64,000 nt of DNA from Sphingomonadales bacterium 32-65-25 (GTDB lineage Bacteria > Pseudomonadota > Alphaproteobacteria > Sphingomonadales > Sphingomonadaceae), in NCBI GenBank assembly GCA_002280855.1, contig NCEU01000001.1:62001-126000 (forward strand), read 5' to 3'. Of this stretch, positions 15,421-23,036 are shown in pieces. The position numbers and the translations under genes were made by a program. Under the pieces are notes generated by a model. The model worked only from the letters and a program-made list of their open reading frames with translations. It made no database searches and had not been told where the DNA came from. The first letter of the stretch is position 1. Each line of letters opens with the position of its first letter.

Positions 15421-16593
15421 TCAGTCAGTTGCAGCGAAATGCGCTGCCTGCGCGGCGATTTCCGCAGCCAGCGGCGCAAAGATGGTGCGTTGGCCTTCGG
15501 GATCATGGCCGTCGAACAGGCCATTGGCGCAGGGGCGATCATCATCCCAGCCCAGGTGACTGATGACGGGATAAAGACAGATGCCACCCAGCGCGACGCC
15601 GTGCGCCTGTGCCTGCCGCACTTCGCTGGCGACATAGCGCAGCCAGAACGGCCGGAACGCGCCTTCGCAGCCGGTTTCGGCGATATAGCACGGCTTGCCG
15701 TGACGGCCGGCGGCTTCGATCAGCAATTCGTGCAGCGGCCGGTGCCGCCAATCACCGGGCGGCACGCAGCGGCCACCATCGATCCACTGATCGTCGTGAT
15801 AATGGTTCCAGCCGATGATATCGACGGCATCGGCATGGCCGCCCAGTTCCGGCGCCTGCAAGCCCAGCAGCATGTCGATCGCTTCATGCTGCGCCTGGTT
15901 GTGACCGGCAGCGCGATCGGCGGACTCGTCGTCGTCGGCCGCGGGGAACACATGAATCAAGGGCTCGGCGCAGGCGATCTGGGCGCGGGCATCGATGGCG
16001 CGCACTTCATCGCTGGCCGCCAGCGCGGCGCGCACCAGTTGGCGTTTCAGTTCGGCACCGCGGCCCAGTGCAAACGGTGTCAGCCCCGCCGTCTCGCCGC
16101 CGGCATCGGCCCAGAAGCTGATCTCATTGACCGGGGTGAACACAGGCGCAGCATCGGTTTCGCTGGCGATCACCCGCGCGGCATGGCGGGCAAAGCTGGC
16201 AAAGCGGTCGATGAATTCGGCGCTGAACAGATCGATATCGTCGGGCACGCCATAGTGCAGCAGATCCCAGATGACGGTGGTGCCGCTGTCCCGCGCGGCG
16301 CGCAGCATCGGCAGCAGGCCCGACCAGTCGTAATAGCCCGGCCGCCGTTCGATGCGGGGCCAGCACAGGCCATCGCGCGCGGCCGCCATGCCGTGGTCGC
16401 GCAGCAGGCGATAATCCTCGGCCGCGCGCCGGTCGTGGCCGGTGGCCGCCGCCATGTCCAGCCGCCGGCCCGTGCGCAACCGATGGGCCGCACATTCGAA
16501 ACCGCCCATCAGCATGGAACCGAACAGCGGTGTCGAGCGAGCTGGGTGCGATGCCGGTTCGGCTGCCGGCTGGTTCAAGGGATTGGCCTTCAT
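15421..16593 (-). CDS. Glycoside hydrolase, GH1/beta-glucosidase-like
   Basis: A predicted cytoplasmic TIM-barrel glycosidase of 390 residues without a signal peptide. Features include DYRLLRDHGMAAARDGLCWPRIE near the N-terminus, TPVNEISFW with the likely acid/base Glu, DIIGWNHYHDDQW, and CYIAETGCEG with the likely nucleophile Glu. These fit clan GH-A and resemble short family-1 enzymes. Its ATG overlaps the stop of the decayed glf reading frame by 4 bases, so the three genes from 18186 to 15421 form one operon with a glycosyltransferase. The sugar substrate is unknown. Confidence 0.75.
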   Translation of the reverse strand: MKANPLNQPAAEPASHPARSTPLFGSMLMGGFECAAHRLRTGRRLDMAAATGHDRRAAEDYRLLRDHGMAAARDGLCWPRIERRPGYYDWSGLLPMLRAARDSGTTVIWDLLHYGVPDDIDLFSAEFIDRFASFARHAARVIASETDAAPVFTPVNEISFWADAGGETAGLTPFALGRGAELKRQLVRAALAASDEVRAIDARAQIACAEPLIHVFPAADDDESADRAAGHNQAQHEAIDMLLGLQAPELGGHADAVDIIGWNHYHDDQWIDGGRCVPPGDWRHRPLHELLIEAAGRHGKPCYIAETGCEGAFRPFWLRYVASEVRQAQAHGVALGGICLYPVISHLGWDDDRPCANGLFDGHDPEGQRTIFAPLAAEIAAQAAHFAATD

Positions 16594-16982
16594 GATGCTG
16601 CCGCTGCAGCTGGCTGATTTGCGCCGGTACCGTGGCTCAGGCGCAGCGTGGCCCGGCGCGCGGGCGCCTTTTCGACACGCTTGAACAGCGCCTGCTGTTC
16701 CGGCCGCAGGATGGAAGGATACTCGCGGGTGATCGCGCGTTGCGGGTGCACCTGGCCTGTCACGTGCTTGTATTGGCTGACGTGGGTGACGGCAGCTGTT
16801 TGGGGAAAACTGATCGTACCCGTGGACAGCGCCTGGGCTTGCTTCAGCGTTTCAGGCCTGAACCACAGCGAGCGCTGGGGTGGAAAGCCAAAGAGAAGAT
16901 CATGATCGTCATCGATCGGCCCGGTGCAGATCAGGCGGTGGCAGGCGGTGATGCCGGGGCCGAGGTCCAGCCAATCAAGCAT
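16590..16982 (-). pseudogene. glf: Remnant of UDP-galactopyranose mutase
   Basis: A 130-codon frame containing the second third of a UDP-galactopyranose mutase: HRLICTGPIDDDHDLLFGFPPQRSLWF (family: TGPIDxxFDYRFG) and HVSQYKHVTGQ...RAITREYPS (family: IIEHKHF...TREYP). The N-terminal FAD-binding two-thirds (GxGxxG) is absent. After REYPS the usual WxxGDEPYYPV block is missing and the tail (LRPEQQALFKRVEKAPARRATLRLSHG) looks compressed. Full-length enzymes have about 370 residues. The frame still overlaps both neighbours by a few bases, so the deletion left translational coupling intact. Confidence 0.7.
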
Positions 16983-18186
16983 GCGCCGAGCTCCGTTCTG
17001 CCAGCTGGCGGGCCGGCAACGGCGTGGTCTGCGCTGCTGCCGCGATCAGGCTACGCATCGCAGCCCAGGTTGCATCCCAACTGTCGCCAGCCAGCTGCGC
17101 GTCCACTGCCGCCAGACGACGGCGGTGCTGCACCGGATCTGCGGCATTCTCGAGGATCTTCTTGGCGCGCGCCACCACATCGGGGGCATCGATGGCGATC
17201 TCGACCAGCCCCAGCCGGCCATAGCTGCTGATCACGTCGGCAATCGGGGTCGAGATCACCGGCAGGCCGGCAGCGAGGAACTCCGGCGTCTTGGTTGGCG
17301 AAATGTGGCGCGTCGCCTCGTTTCGGGCAAAGGGCATCCAGGCCAGATCCCAGTGCGCCATATAGTGCGGCAGGCTGGCATAGGGGCGCGCGCCCAACCA
17401 GTGGATATTGCTCACTTGCGGCAGGCTGTCGGGATCGATCCTGGCGATGGGGCCAATCATCACGAACTGCCAATCCGGCCGCAGCGCCGCCACTTCGGCA
17501 ATCAGCGCCAGATCTATCCGCTCATCAATCACGCCGAAATAGCCCAGCCGCGGATGGGCAATCATGCGCTGGCTTTCGGGATCGGCCAGGCCCGCGTCAC
17601 GAGCCTGCCCGAAATGCAGCGCATCGATGCTGGAGGGGAAGCAATATGCGTCGCTGCGGTGCAGGCTGGCAGCAATCTGCAACGAGGCACCGCCGGTGAA
17701 CACCACATCGGCTTCGCGCAGCAGCGCCGCGTCATGGCCGGCAAGGTCGGGCGGCGCGAAGGCAAAGGCGGCCGGCTCGCTCATCTTGTCATAGATCACC
17801 AGATCGGCCGACAGATGCTGTCCGAAGGCTCGCGCCATTGGCGCATAATACCACAGGCAGACCGGCGCCGATCCGGCCCCCGATCCGGCCTTGGCCACCA
17901 GCCGGGCGGCAATCTCGCCCTGGTGGGCAAGGGCATCGGCGGCGCTGGTGCCGGCCGGCACCACCGGCTGCACAACCGTGATGCCGGCCCCGCGCGACAT
18001 TTCCCGCACCATCGCGATCCTGCCTTCGATCACCGGTTCTTCCATGAACCAGATATCGAAATCAGCCGCCGCACGGTTGAGCACATGGTGCGGGCGCTGC
18101 ATCACGAAATCCCAGCGCAGATGTGACAGCACGATCAATATTGGCCGCACACCGGCAACTGCGACATCTTCACAGAACAGGGGCAT
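16975..18186 (-). CDS. Glycosyltransferase (GT-B fold, GT4-like)
   Basis: A 403-residue GT-B glycosyltransferase. The start region reads ILIVLSHLRWDFVMQRPHHVLNR, the linker FPSSIDALHF. The C-terminal nucleotide-sugar domain has RLGYFGVIDERIDLALI, FVMIGPI, NIHWLGARPYASLPHYM and ISPTKTPEFLAAGLPVISTPI. ATG 18186 is preceded by AAGGAA. It heads an operon with the glf remnant and the GH1-like gene, pointing to surface polysaccharide or glycolipid synthesis. Candidate EcfG promoter at 18243-18267. Confidence 0.85.
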   Translation of the reverse strand: MPLFCEDVAVAGVRPILIVLSHLRWDFVMQRPHHVLNRAAADFDIWFMEEPVIEGRIAMVREMSRGAGITVVQPVVPAGTSAADALAHQGEIAARLVAKAGSGAGSAPVCLWYYAPMARAFGQHLSADLVIYDKMSEPAAFAFAPPDLAGHDAALLREADVVFTGGASLQIAASLHRSDAYCFPSSIDALHFGQARDAGLADPESQRMIAHPRLGYFGVIDERIDLALIAEVAALRPDWQFVMIGPIARIDPDSLPQVSNIHWLGARPYASLPHYMAHWDLAWMPFARNEATRHISPTKTPEFLAAGLPVISTPIADVISSYGRLGLVEIAIDAPDVVARAKKILENAADPVQHRRRLAAVDAQLAGDSWDATWAAMRSLIAAAAQTTPLPARQLAERSSAHA

Positions 18187-18242
18187 CGGGGATTTCCTTT
18201 GGCTTGATGAACGGACCGCGCGGCCGCCCGGTGTGAGCAGAG

Positions 18243-18267
18243 TACGCCTGAAAACCGCTTGGGTTCC
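18243..18267 (-). promoter_or_regulatory. Candidate EcfG promoter upstream of glycosyltransferase operon
   Basis: On the minus strand GGAAC (18263-18267), a 16-base spacer, and CGTA (18243-18246). It is divergent from another EcfG-like site at 18337-18361. Leader to ATG 18186 would be about 50 bases. Confidence 0.5.
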
Positions 18268-18336
18268 CGCCATCAGGCGCAGCGCCCATGTGCAGACCGG
18301 CGCGTGTATAATCGCGGCCAAGTGTTCGAGCGGGCG

Positions 18337-18361
18337 GGAACCGGCGGCCAGCCGGCGGGTT
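18337..18361 (+). promoter_or_regulatory. Candidate EcfG promoter upstream of PRC-barrel gene
   Basis: GGAAC (18337-18341), a 16-base spacer, and GGTT (18358-18361); one mismatch to GGAAC-N16-CGTT. It lies about 78 bases before ATG 18439. Confidence 0.5.
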
Positions 18362-18438
18362 GTTTGAGCAGGAGACAAGAGCGCGGACCCGCTGCGCCTT
18401 TGCCTCTGGTCAACCCTTCAACGCACAGGAATGTTCCC

Positions 18439-18906
18439 ATGAGCAGCTATCCCCCCAATGGCACCACCACCGGCCAATCGACCTTTGGCCAGCCCTCGGC
18501 CGATCATTCGGATTCCAGGCGCGATGCCAACGGTGCCGCATCAGACACCAATGGTTCGCTGATCAGCAGCGAGCGGGTGACCGGCACCAGCGTGTACAAC
18601 CACGACGGCGAGAAGCTGGGCAGCGTCGAAGCAATGATGATCGACAAGCAATCCGGCCAGGTTCGTTATGCCGTCATGTCGTTCGGCGGATTCCTGGGCA
18701 TGGGTGAAAAATATCACCAGCTGCCGTGGGATGGTCTGTCCTATGATACCGATGAGGGCGGCTATGTCGTCAATCTCAGCCGCGAGGCGTTGGGCAGCGC
18801 GCCAACCTACAGCCGCGAAGAGCTCGACAATTTCGATTACGGCAAGTCCGGCTCGATCGACGACTATTACAGCAATATCGACGGTTTCCGGAATCAGCGC
18901 CGCTGA
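18439..18906 (+). CDS. PRC-barrel domain protein, probable stress protein
   Basis: A 155-residue soluble protein. A low-complexity Ser/Asn/Asp N-terminus is followed by a PRC-barrel: SERVTGTSVYNHDGEKLGSVEAMMIDKQSGQVRYAVMSFGGFLGMGEKYHQLPWDGLSY. The C-terminus (SREELDNFDYG...DDYYS) is acidic. PRC-barrel proteins with this layout are common members of stress regulons in alphaproteobacteria; their molecular role is unsettled. AGGA precedes ATG 18439, and an EcfG-like promoter and a strong downstream hairpin bound it as a single-gene unit. Confidence 0.85.
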   Translation: MSSYPPNGTTTGQSTFGQPSADHSDSRRDANGAASDTNGSLISSERVTGTSVYNHDGEKLGSVEAMMIDKQSGQVRYAVMSFGGFLGMGEKYHQLPWDGLSYDTDEGGYVVNLSREALGSAPTYSREELDNFDYGKSGSIDDYYSNIDGFRNQRR

Positions 18907-18947
18907 TCCACTTTATCCGTTTCGGCTCGGATAACTGAACCGGTGCA

Positions 18948-18977
18948 CCGTGGCGGCCAGCAACTGGGCCGCCACGG
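18948..18977 (+). terminator. Terminator hairpin after PRC-barrel gene
   Basis: A perfect 11-bp stem CCGTGGCGGCC / GGCCGCCACGG with an 8-base loop, 41 bases past the stop, and a short CTGTT tail. Confidence 0.65.
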
Positions 18978-19017
18978 CTGTTACCCACCCAGCCATCGGC
19001 TGCGAAAGTATATCACC

Positions 19018-19320
19018 ATGAGCACGGCCGCATGGATCGGCAGCCTTGCCGCCATCATTTCGGTGGCCAGCTTTACCCCGCAGGCCTGGAAAATCATCAA
19101 GGAGCGCCACACCGAAGGGCTGTCGGCATTCACGTACGCCCTTACCTGCGTGGGTTTCACCCTGTGGATCAGCTATGGCGTGTTGCGCGGCGATTGGGCG
19201 ATCATCGTGCCAAACAGCATCTGCCTGCTGCTCGCCGCTTTCATCCTGTTGCTGATCCTGCTGCCGGTACAGAAAACCGAACAGGTCGCCCGCGCCGTCG
19301 ATCCCGCATCCGACGCGTAA
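19018..19320 (+). CDS. SemiSWEET family sugar transporter
   Basis: A 100-residue protein with three transmembrane helices: AAWIGSLAAIISVASFTPQAWKI (PQ-loop Pro-Gln in helix 1), the RHTEGLSAFTYAL loop, FTLWISYGVLRGDWAIIVPNSICLLLAAFILLLILL. Bacterial SemiSWEETs dimerise to transport sugars. ATG 19018 was chosen since it places helix 1 at the N-terminus. The N-terminal helix and the IVPN segment in helix 3 match the family. Substrate is unknown. Confidence 0.85.
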   Translation: MSTAAWIGSLAAIISVASFTPQAWKIIKERHTEGLSAFTYALTCVGFTLWISYGVLRGDWAIIVPNSICLLLAAFILLLILLPVQKTEQVARAVDPASDA

Positions 19321-19337
19321 AACAGCAAAATCGCTGC

Positions 19338-19362
19338 GGAACTTGTCCGCCGCCGGGGCGTT
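19338..19362 (+). promoter_or_regulatory. EcfG-type promoter of dps
   Basis: GGAAC (19338-19342), a 16-base spacer, and CGTT (19359-19362): an exact consensus match, giving a leader of roughly 25-30 bases to ATG 19397. Confidence 0.75.
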
Positions 19363-19396
19363 GCTGAAGTTCATCCCCAGCAAAGGCTTCCCCCCC

Positions 19397-19951
19397 ATGG
19401 CCAAATCCAAATCGACCGCAGCTGACGATCTCGTTGCGCTGACCGATACCCATAATCCCAGCCTCACCGCCTATCAGCCCGAATTCGCGCCCGGCACCGG
19501 GCTCAGCGAAGGCGCCTATGCCGAAGTTGCCGACGAACTGGGCAAGGTGCTGGCGGACAGCTTCCAGCTGTTCATCAAGACTCAGGGCGTGCACTGGAAT
19601 GTGGCTGGCGCTGCCTTCTATGGCCTGCACAAGCTGACCGAGCAGCAATATGGCGAGATTTACGTCGCCATCGACGAGATCGCCGAACGCATCCGCGCGC
19701 TCGGTCACAAGGCGCCGGCGAGCTATACCACCTATGGCCATCTCAGCTGCATCAGCGATGAAGACCGGCCGATCGACACCGGCCAGCAGGTGGCGATGCT
19801 GATGCGCGACAATGGCCTGGTTTGCCAGACCCTGCGCGACGCGCTCGACATCGCCGAAGAGCATGGCGACATCGTCACGGCCGATCTGCTCACCCGCCGG
19901 CTGGGCGACCACGAGAAATATGTGTGGATGCTGCGCATGCAGATCGCCTGA
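19397..19951 (+). CDS. dps: Dps, DNA-binding ferritin-like protein
   Basis: A 184-residue Dps protein that oxidises and stores iron using peroxide and protects DNA. The ferroxidase residues are visible: QGVHWNV (His), FYGLHKLTEQQY (His), AIDEIAERIRALG (Asp and Glu). The Lys-rich N-terminus (MAKSKSTAAD) may bind DNA. ATG 19397 follows an AAAGG motif. An exact EcfG-type promoter immediately upstream argues for induction by general stress, matching the known behaviour of dps in related bacteria. Confidence 0.93.
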   Translation: MAKSKSTAADDLVALTDTHNPSLTAYQPEFAPGTGLSEGAYAEVADELGKVLADSFQLFIKTQGVHWNVAGAAFYGLHKLTEQQYGEIYVAIDEIAERIRALGHKAPASYTTYGHLSCISDEDRPIDTGQQVAMLMRDNGLVCQTLRDALDIAEEHGDIVTADLLTRRLGDHEKYVWMLRMQIA

Positions 19952-20052
19952 TGGACACCGACCGTCCGGTGCGGCGCTTGCCGCGCGCCGATTGAACGTC
20001 GCTGCAGCGCTCAGCATACATGCAGGGCCCTAACGGGCGCGCGGCGAGATCT

Positions 20053-20062
20053 TGGCGGACAG
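20053..20062 (+). repeat. Possible att-like copy of tRNA-Ser 3' end (left)
   Basis: TGGCGGACAG here is identical to 21190-21199, the 3' terminal bases of the tRNA-Ser gene read on the plus strand. The two copies flank the AT-richer 1.1-kb interval. Ten bases is short and may be coincidence. Confidence 0.3.
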
Positions 20063-20323
20063 GCGAGGCGCCAACCACCCGCAGTACAGGCATGACGGGG
20101 AGACGCTGGAGGCCAAGGCCGAGCACCATGAGATGGCAGTCTTCTTCCACGAGGCTGAGAGCCTTATGTTCGCTCTTGATCTGGTGGCGCTGGGATCAAC
20201 CCGTACAAAGGGTCGGAAACCAAAAAATTTAATGGCAAAGTAGCGTCACCGAAAAGCGAAAATGCCACGGGTGGCAAGGAAGCCGTCTCTTCGAAGCAGG
20301 TAAGCCACAGGATAAAAGGGAGA

Positions 20324-20352
20324 GCTAGGGACGCACGATGTACGGCCCTAGC
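20324..20352 (-). terminator. Hairpin downstream of small exported-protein gene
   Basis: A perfect 7-bp stem GCTAGGG / CCCTAGC with a 15-base loop. On the minus strand it lies 13 bases past the stop and is followed by a pyrimidine-rich TCTCCCTTTT stretch. Confidence 0.5.
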
Positions 20353-20365
20353 CGAAATAGACTTG

Positions 20366-20626
20366 TTATTTTTTTCCTGCTGCTGCTTTTGCTGCCTTCG
20401 ATGCGTCTACGAGTGCTTGCATATCTGCTACTGATTTCTTTTTTGCTGCCTCAGCACGAGCAACCTCATCTGCCAATGCTTTTACTTTTTTTCCAATCGG
20501 ACTGAGTTGCGCCGAAGCAGGCGCCGCTGCCTGCGCTGCACCAACCGAATTGTTTTGCGCCGAAGCATGCTGGGCAACAGCAACGAGGGACATCGCAACG
20601 AGTGCGGCTGATAGCTTTTTAAACAT
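20366..20626 (-). CDS. Small exported Ala/Lys-rich protein of unknown function
   Basis: An 86-residue protein with a clear signal peptide (MFKKLSAALVAMSLVAVAQHASAQ) and a mature part rich in Ala, Lys and Val (KKVKALADEVARAEAAKKKSVADMQALVDASKAAKAAAGKK), probably one long helix. Codon use and base composition are AT-richer than in neighbouring genes. Its upstream region is also AT-rich and carries an 18-bp perfect palindrome and two TTGTTTAC direct repeats. It lies in the island next to tRNA-Ser. I do not recognise a family. Confidence 0.6.
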   Translation of the reverse strand: MFKKLSAALVAMSLVAVAQHASAQNNSVGAAQAAAPASAQLSPIGKKVKALADEVARAEAAKKKSVADMQALVDASKAAKAAAGKK

Positions 20627-20693
20627 TATTTTAATTTCTTTCTAAGACCAAGCTTACAAAAACAACCTTTGTTTACGATAGAAAACTATTGTT

Positions 20694-20711
20694 TACTGAC
20701 ATATGTCAGTA
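20694..20711. promoter_or_regulatory. 18-bp perfect palindrome, candidate operator
   Basis: TACTGACATATGTCAGTA is a perfect palindrome 68-85 bases upstream of the ATG at 20626. Two direct repeats TTGTTTAC (20669-20676 and 20689-20696) lie 20 bases apart, about two helical turns, between it and the gene. The arrangement suggests a dimeric repressor or activator site. Confidence 0.5.
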
Positions 20712-21189
20712 GCTAACTATCAAACTAAAGGTTACTAGTAGAACAAGACAGCGTCAATCAACTTTGAATTCCAATTCGCTTGTAAGGATTAGCCAAAACA
20801 GTTCGCGCAAGCTGATTGGGTAGGACCCTCTTCAGCGGATCGATTGCGGCGATCAAGCATAGGGAAGATTTCCAGCGCGGGACGTTGCTCCAGCTCGCGC
20901 TAACCAGCCCGGGTATGGATGACGCCCCGACCAAGATGGTGCCGGCAAGGCTATGAATGAAACACCGCCATCCAACGAGCAGATCAATATGTACTAAGGA
21001 AGCGCGGGTCCCATATCTGGGAAAGGGGGGGGTACCCCCGGGGTGGGGTCTGGATGAGCAGCAATTTTGGAGGGGGTGGGGGTGCGTGTTCTTGCCGCTC
21101 CACATGCGCCCTAGGCCGGTTTCAAAGGTGGGTAGAAGGGTGGGTACTACCCACACCCTTCTTTTAAGCGCTTAAAAACATTGTATATA
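20712..21189. other. Non-coding, repeat-rich interval between the small exported protein gene and tRNA-Ser
   Basis: No gene is supported. A 132-codon minus-strand frame (20758-21156) has no recognisable domain and a composition unlike protein. Visible structures are a G-rich tract (21025-21082, with runs of 8, 4, 4, 5 and 5 G), a nearly perfect hairpin around 21136-21160 and the 16-bp palindrome TTTTAAGCGCTTAAAA at 21162-21177, 12 bases from the tRNA 3' end. Confidence 0.5.
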
Positions 21190-21279
21190 TGGCGGACAGA
21201 GTGGGATTCGAACCCACGGTGAGCTTTCACCCACGGCGGTTTTCAAGACCGCTGCCTTAAACCACTCGGCCATCTGTCC
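21190..21279 (-). tRNA. tRNA-Ser (anticodon UGA)
   Basis: On the minus strand the gene starts GGACAGATGGCCGAGTGG, has the anticodon loop CTTGAAA (anticodon TGA), an extended variable arm (GTGGGTGAAAGCTCAC), a T-arm GTGGGTTCGAATCCCAC, and an acceptor stem closing TCTGTCC with discriminator G and encoded CCA. Length 90 including CCA is normal for a class II serine tRNA. The 3' end faces the AT-richer island, the usual orientation for integration into tRNA genes. Confidence 0.95.
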
Positions 21280-21312
21280 GGGGATGGGCCTAGTGGTTTG
21301 GGGGTGTCGCGG

Positions 21313-21918
21313 TCAAGTCACGTTATGCGGGCGCACCTTGCGCAACGCTGATGGCGGGCGGCCGTAGCGGGCGCTGATCACTTCGTTGAAGCGGCGCAGG
21401 GACGCAAAGCCCGCAGCGTGGGCGATTTCGGTCATCGGCAATTGTGTGTGCGCGATCATCTGCATGGCGCGCTGAACGCGGCGGGTTTGGGCGACTTCGA
21501 TCGGGGAAGCGCCCAGGTGCTGGCGGAACAGGCGGGTGAGATGGCGGGCGCCAACACCGCAGCGTGTTGCGAGGGCTTCCACCGTGCCGTCACCATCGAG
21601 CGCGCCTTCGTCGATGAGTTTCAGCGCCCGTTCCACGGTCGTCTTGGTGCCGTTCCAGGCCGGACAGAACGGCGCGCTTTCGGGGCGACATTTCAGGCAT
21701 GGCCGGTATCCAGCGCGTTCGGCAGCGGCGGCGCTGGGGAAGAAGCTGATGTTGCGTGTGAGCGGTTGGCGCACGCGGCAGACCGGGCGGCAATAGATGC
21801 CGGTGGTTTTGACGGCGATGAAGAAGATCCCGTCATAGGCCGGATCGCGGGCGAACCGGGCGGCGTTCATGGTGTCGAAATCGAGGCCGTGAACGGACGG
21901 AGCGACGGGGGCGTGCAT
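21313..21918 (-). CDS. AdaA-like methylphosphotriester sensor / AraC-type activator
   Basis: A 201-residue regulator of the alkylation response. The N-terminal Ada zinc domain (residues ~15-85) has the four Cys ligands in YCRPVC and CLKC; one Cys accepts methyl groups from DNA phosphotriesters. An AraC-type double helix-turn-helix follows (VEALATRCGVGARHLTRLFRQHLG ... MTEIAHAAGFASLRRFNEVISARYG). The C-terminal O6-methylguanine transferase domain of full Ada is absent, so it corresponds to AdaA. An alternative start at 21870 would still keep the domain. No alkylation-repair partner is adjacent. Confidence 0.85.
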   Translation of the reverse strand: MHAPVAPSVHGLDFDTMNAARFARDPAYDGIFFIAVKTTGIYCRPVCRVRQPLTRNISFFPSAAAAERAGYRPCLKCRPESAPFCPAWNGTKTTVERALKLIDEGALDGDGTVEALATRCGVGARHLTRLFRQHLGASPIEVAQTRRVQRAMQMIAHTQLPMTEIAHAAGFASLRRFNEVISARYGRPPSALRKVRPHNVT

Positions 21919-21997
21919 GGGGCTGACGATACGCCCGTGCCGTTCCTCCCGCCATAGTGCCCGTGAACACGATGGCCGATTTCCGCGAGTGACGCTC

Positions 21998-22990
21998 TTA
22001 CAGCCGCGTCATCGCCAGTGCGGCCTTGCTGCCATAGCGCAGACCGGCGGTGTGGGGCAGGGCGGTATCGAGGGCGGCGATGTCGTCCGCTGACAGGCTG
22101 AGCGCGGCGGCGCTGGCGGTGTCGATCAGGGTGGTGCGGCGCTTGCAGCCGGGGATGGGCACGACGTCCGGCCCTTTTGCCAACAGCCAGGCAATGGCCA
22201 CCTGGGCCGGGCTGGCGCTGTGGGCGGTGGCGATGGCCTTCACCACGGCGACGGCGGCCATGTTGGAATCGTAATTCCCGCCCTGATAGCGCGGATCGGC
22301 CTTGCGATAATCGCCGTCGGGCAGGTCTTCGGCGCGCGGCACGCTGCCGGTGAGGAAGCCGCGACCGAGCGGGGAATAGGGCACGAAGGTGACGCCGAGT
22401 TCGCGGGCGGTCGGCGCGATTTCGGCTTCGACGTCGCGTTCCCACAGGCTCCATTCGCTTTGCAAGGCCGCAACCGGTGCAACGGCGCAGGCGCGGCGCA
22501 GGGTGGCGGCGGAGCATTCCGAAAGGCCGATGGCGCGGATCTTGCCCTCTTTCATGAGGTCCGCCAGCCTGCCGACCACGTCTTCAATGGGCACGGCGGG
22601 ATCGACGCGGTGCTGGTAGAACAGGTCGATCACGTCGGTATTGAGCCGCTTCAGGCTGGCTTCGCACACGGCGCGGATGTGATCGGGCTGGCTGTTCACA
22701 CCCGCCACCCGGCCATTTTCGATGCGGAAGCCGAACTTGGTGGCGATGATGGTGTGGTGGCGGCGGCCGGCCAGCGCTTCGGCGACCAACTCTTCATTGG
22801 CGAACGGGCCATAGATTTCGGCCGTATCGAAGAAATTGATGCCGATATCCAATGCGTGATGGATGGTGGCGATGGCTTCAGCGCGATCGACGGGCCCATA
22901 CATGGCGGCCTGGCCGGCGGTGCCCGCCATGCCCATGCAGCCCAGGCCGATGGCCGAAACGGTGAGCGGGCCGATCTTGCGGGTCTGCAT
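21998..22990 (-). CDS. Aldo/keto reductase
   Basis: A 330-residue NADPH-dependent aldo/keto reductase of the general YajO/Tas-like group. The catalytic tetrad is visible: Asp and Tyr in [16 protein letters not shown], Lys in IATKFGF, His in LFYQHRVD. C-terminal [10 protein letters not shown] is the cofactor phosphate-binding segment. An efficient (beta/alpha)8 barrel length is complete. Substrate cannot be deduced; family members reduce aldehydes and ketones. It is divergent from glmM with a 46-base gap. Confidence 0.88.
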   Translation of the reverse strand: MQTRKIGPLTVSAIGLGCMGMAGTAGQAAMYGPVDRAEAIATIHHALDIGINFFDTAEIYGPFANEELVAEALAGRRHHTIIATKFGFRIENGRVAGVNSQPDHIRAVCEASLKRLNTDVIDLFYQHRVDPAVPIEDVVGRLADLMKEGKIRAIGLSECSAATLRRACAVAPVAALQSEWSLWERDVEAEIAPTARELGVTFVPYSPLGRGFLTGSVPRAEDLPDGDYRKADPRYQGGNYDSNMAAVAVVKAIATAHSASPAQVAIAWLLAKGPDVVPIPGCKRRTTLIDTASAAALSLSADDIAALDTALPHTAGLRYGSKAALAMTRL

Positions 22991-23036
22991 GGCGCGTCCT
23001 TTCTTTGCTTTGCATCACAGGCTAGAGAATCCACCC

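Larger units (their letters stand above)
19952..20365. other. Intergenic interval after dps; beginning of AT-richer island
   Basis: No convincing gene was found. A 63-codon frame beginning with TTG at 20052 (plus strand) encodes a hydrophilic peptide (ADRRGANHPQYRHDGETLEAKAEHHE...) that matches no family I recognise and may be a gene remnant. Base composition falls from about 20200 onward. A 10-base copy of the tRNA-Ser 3' end lies at 20053-20062. Confidence 0.4.

Noticed and set aside
20758..21156. A 132-codon minus-strand frame in the island next to tRNA-Ser
   Set aside because: Covers the G-run tract and hairpins, no start signal, no family resemblance; treated as non-coding.
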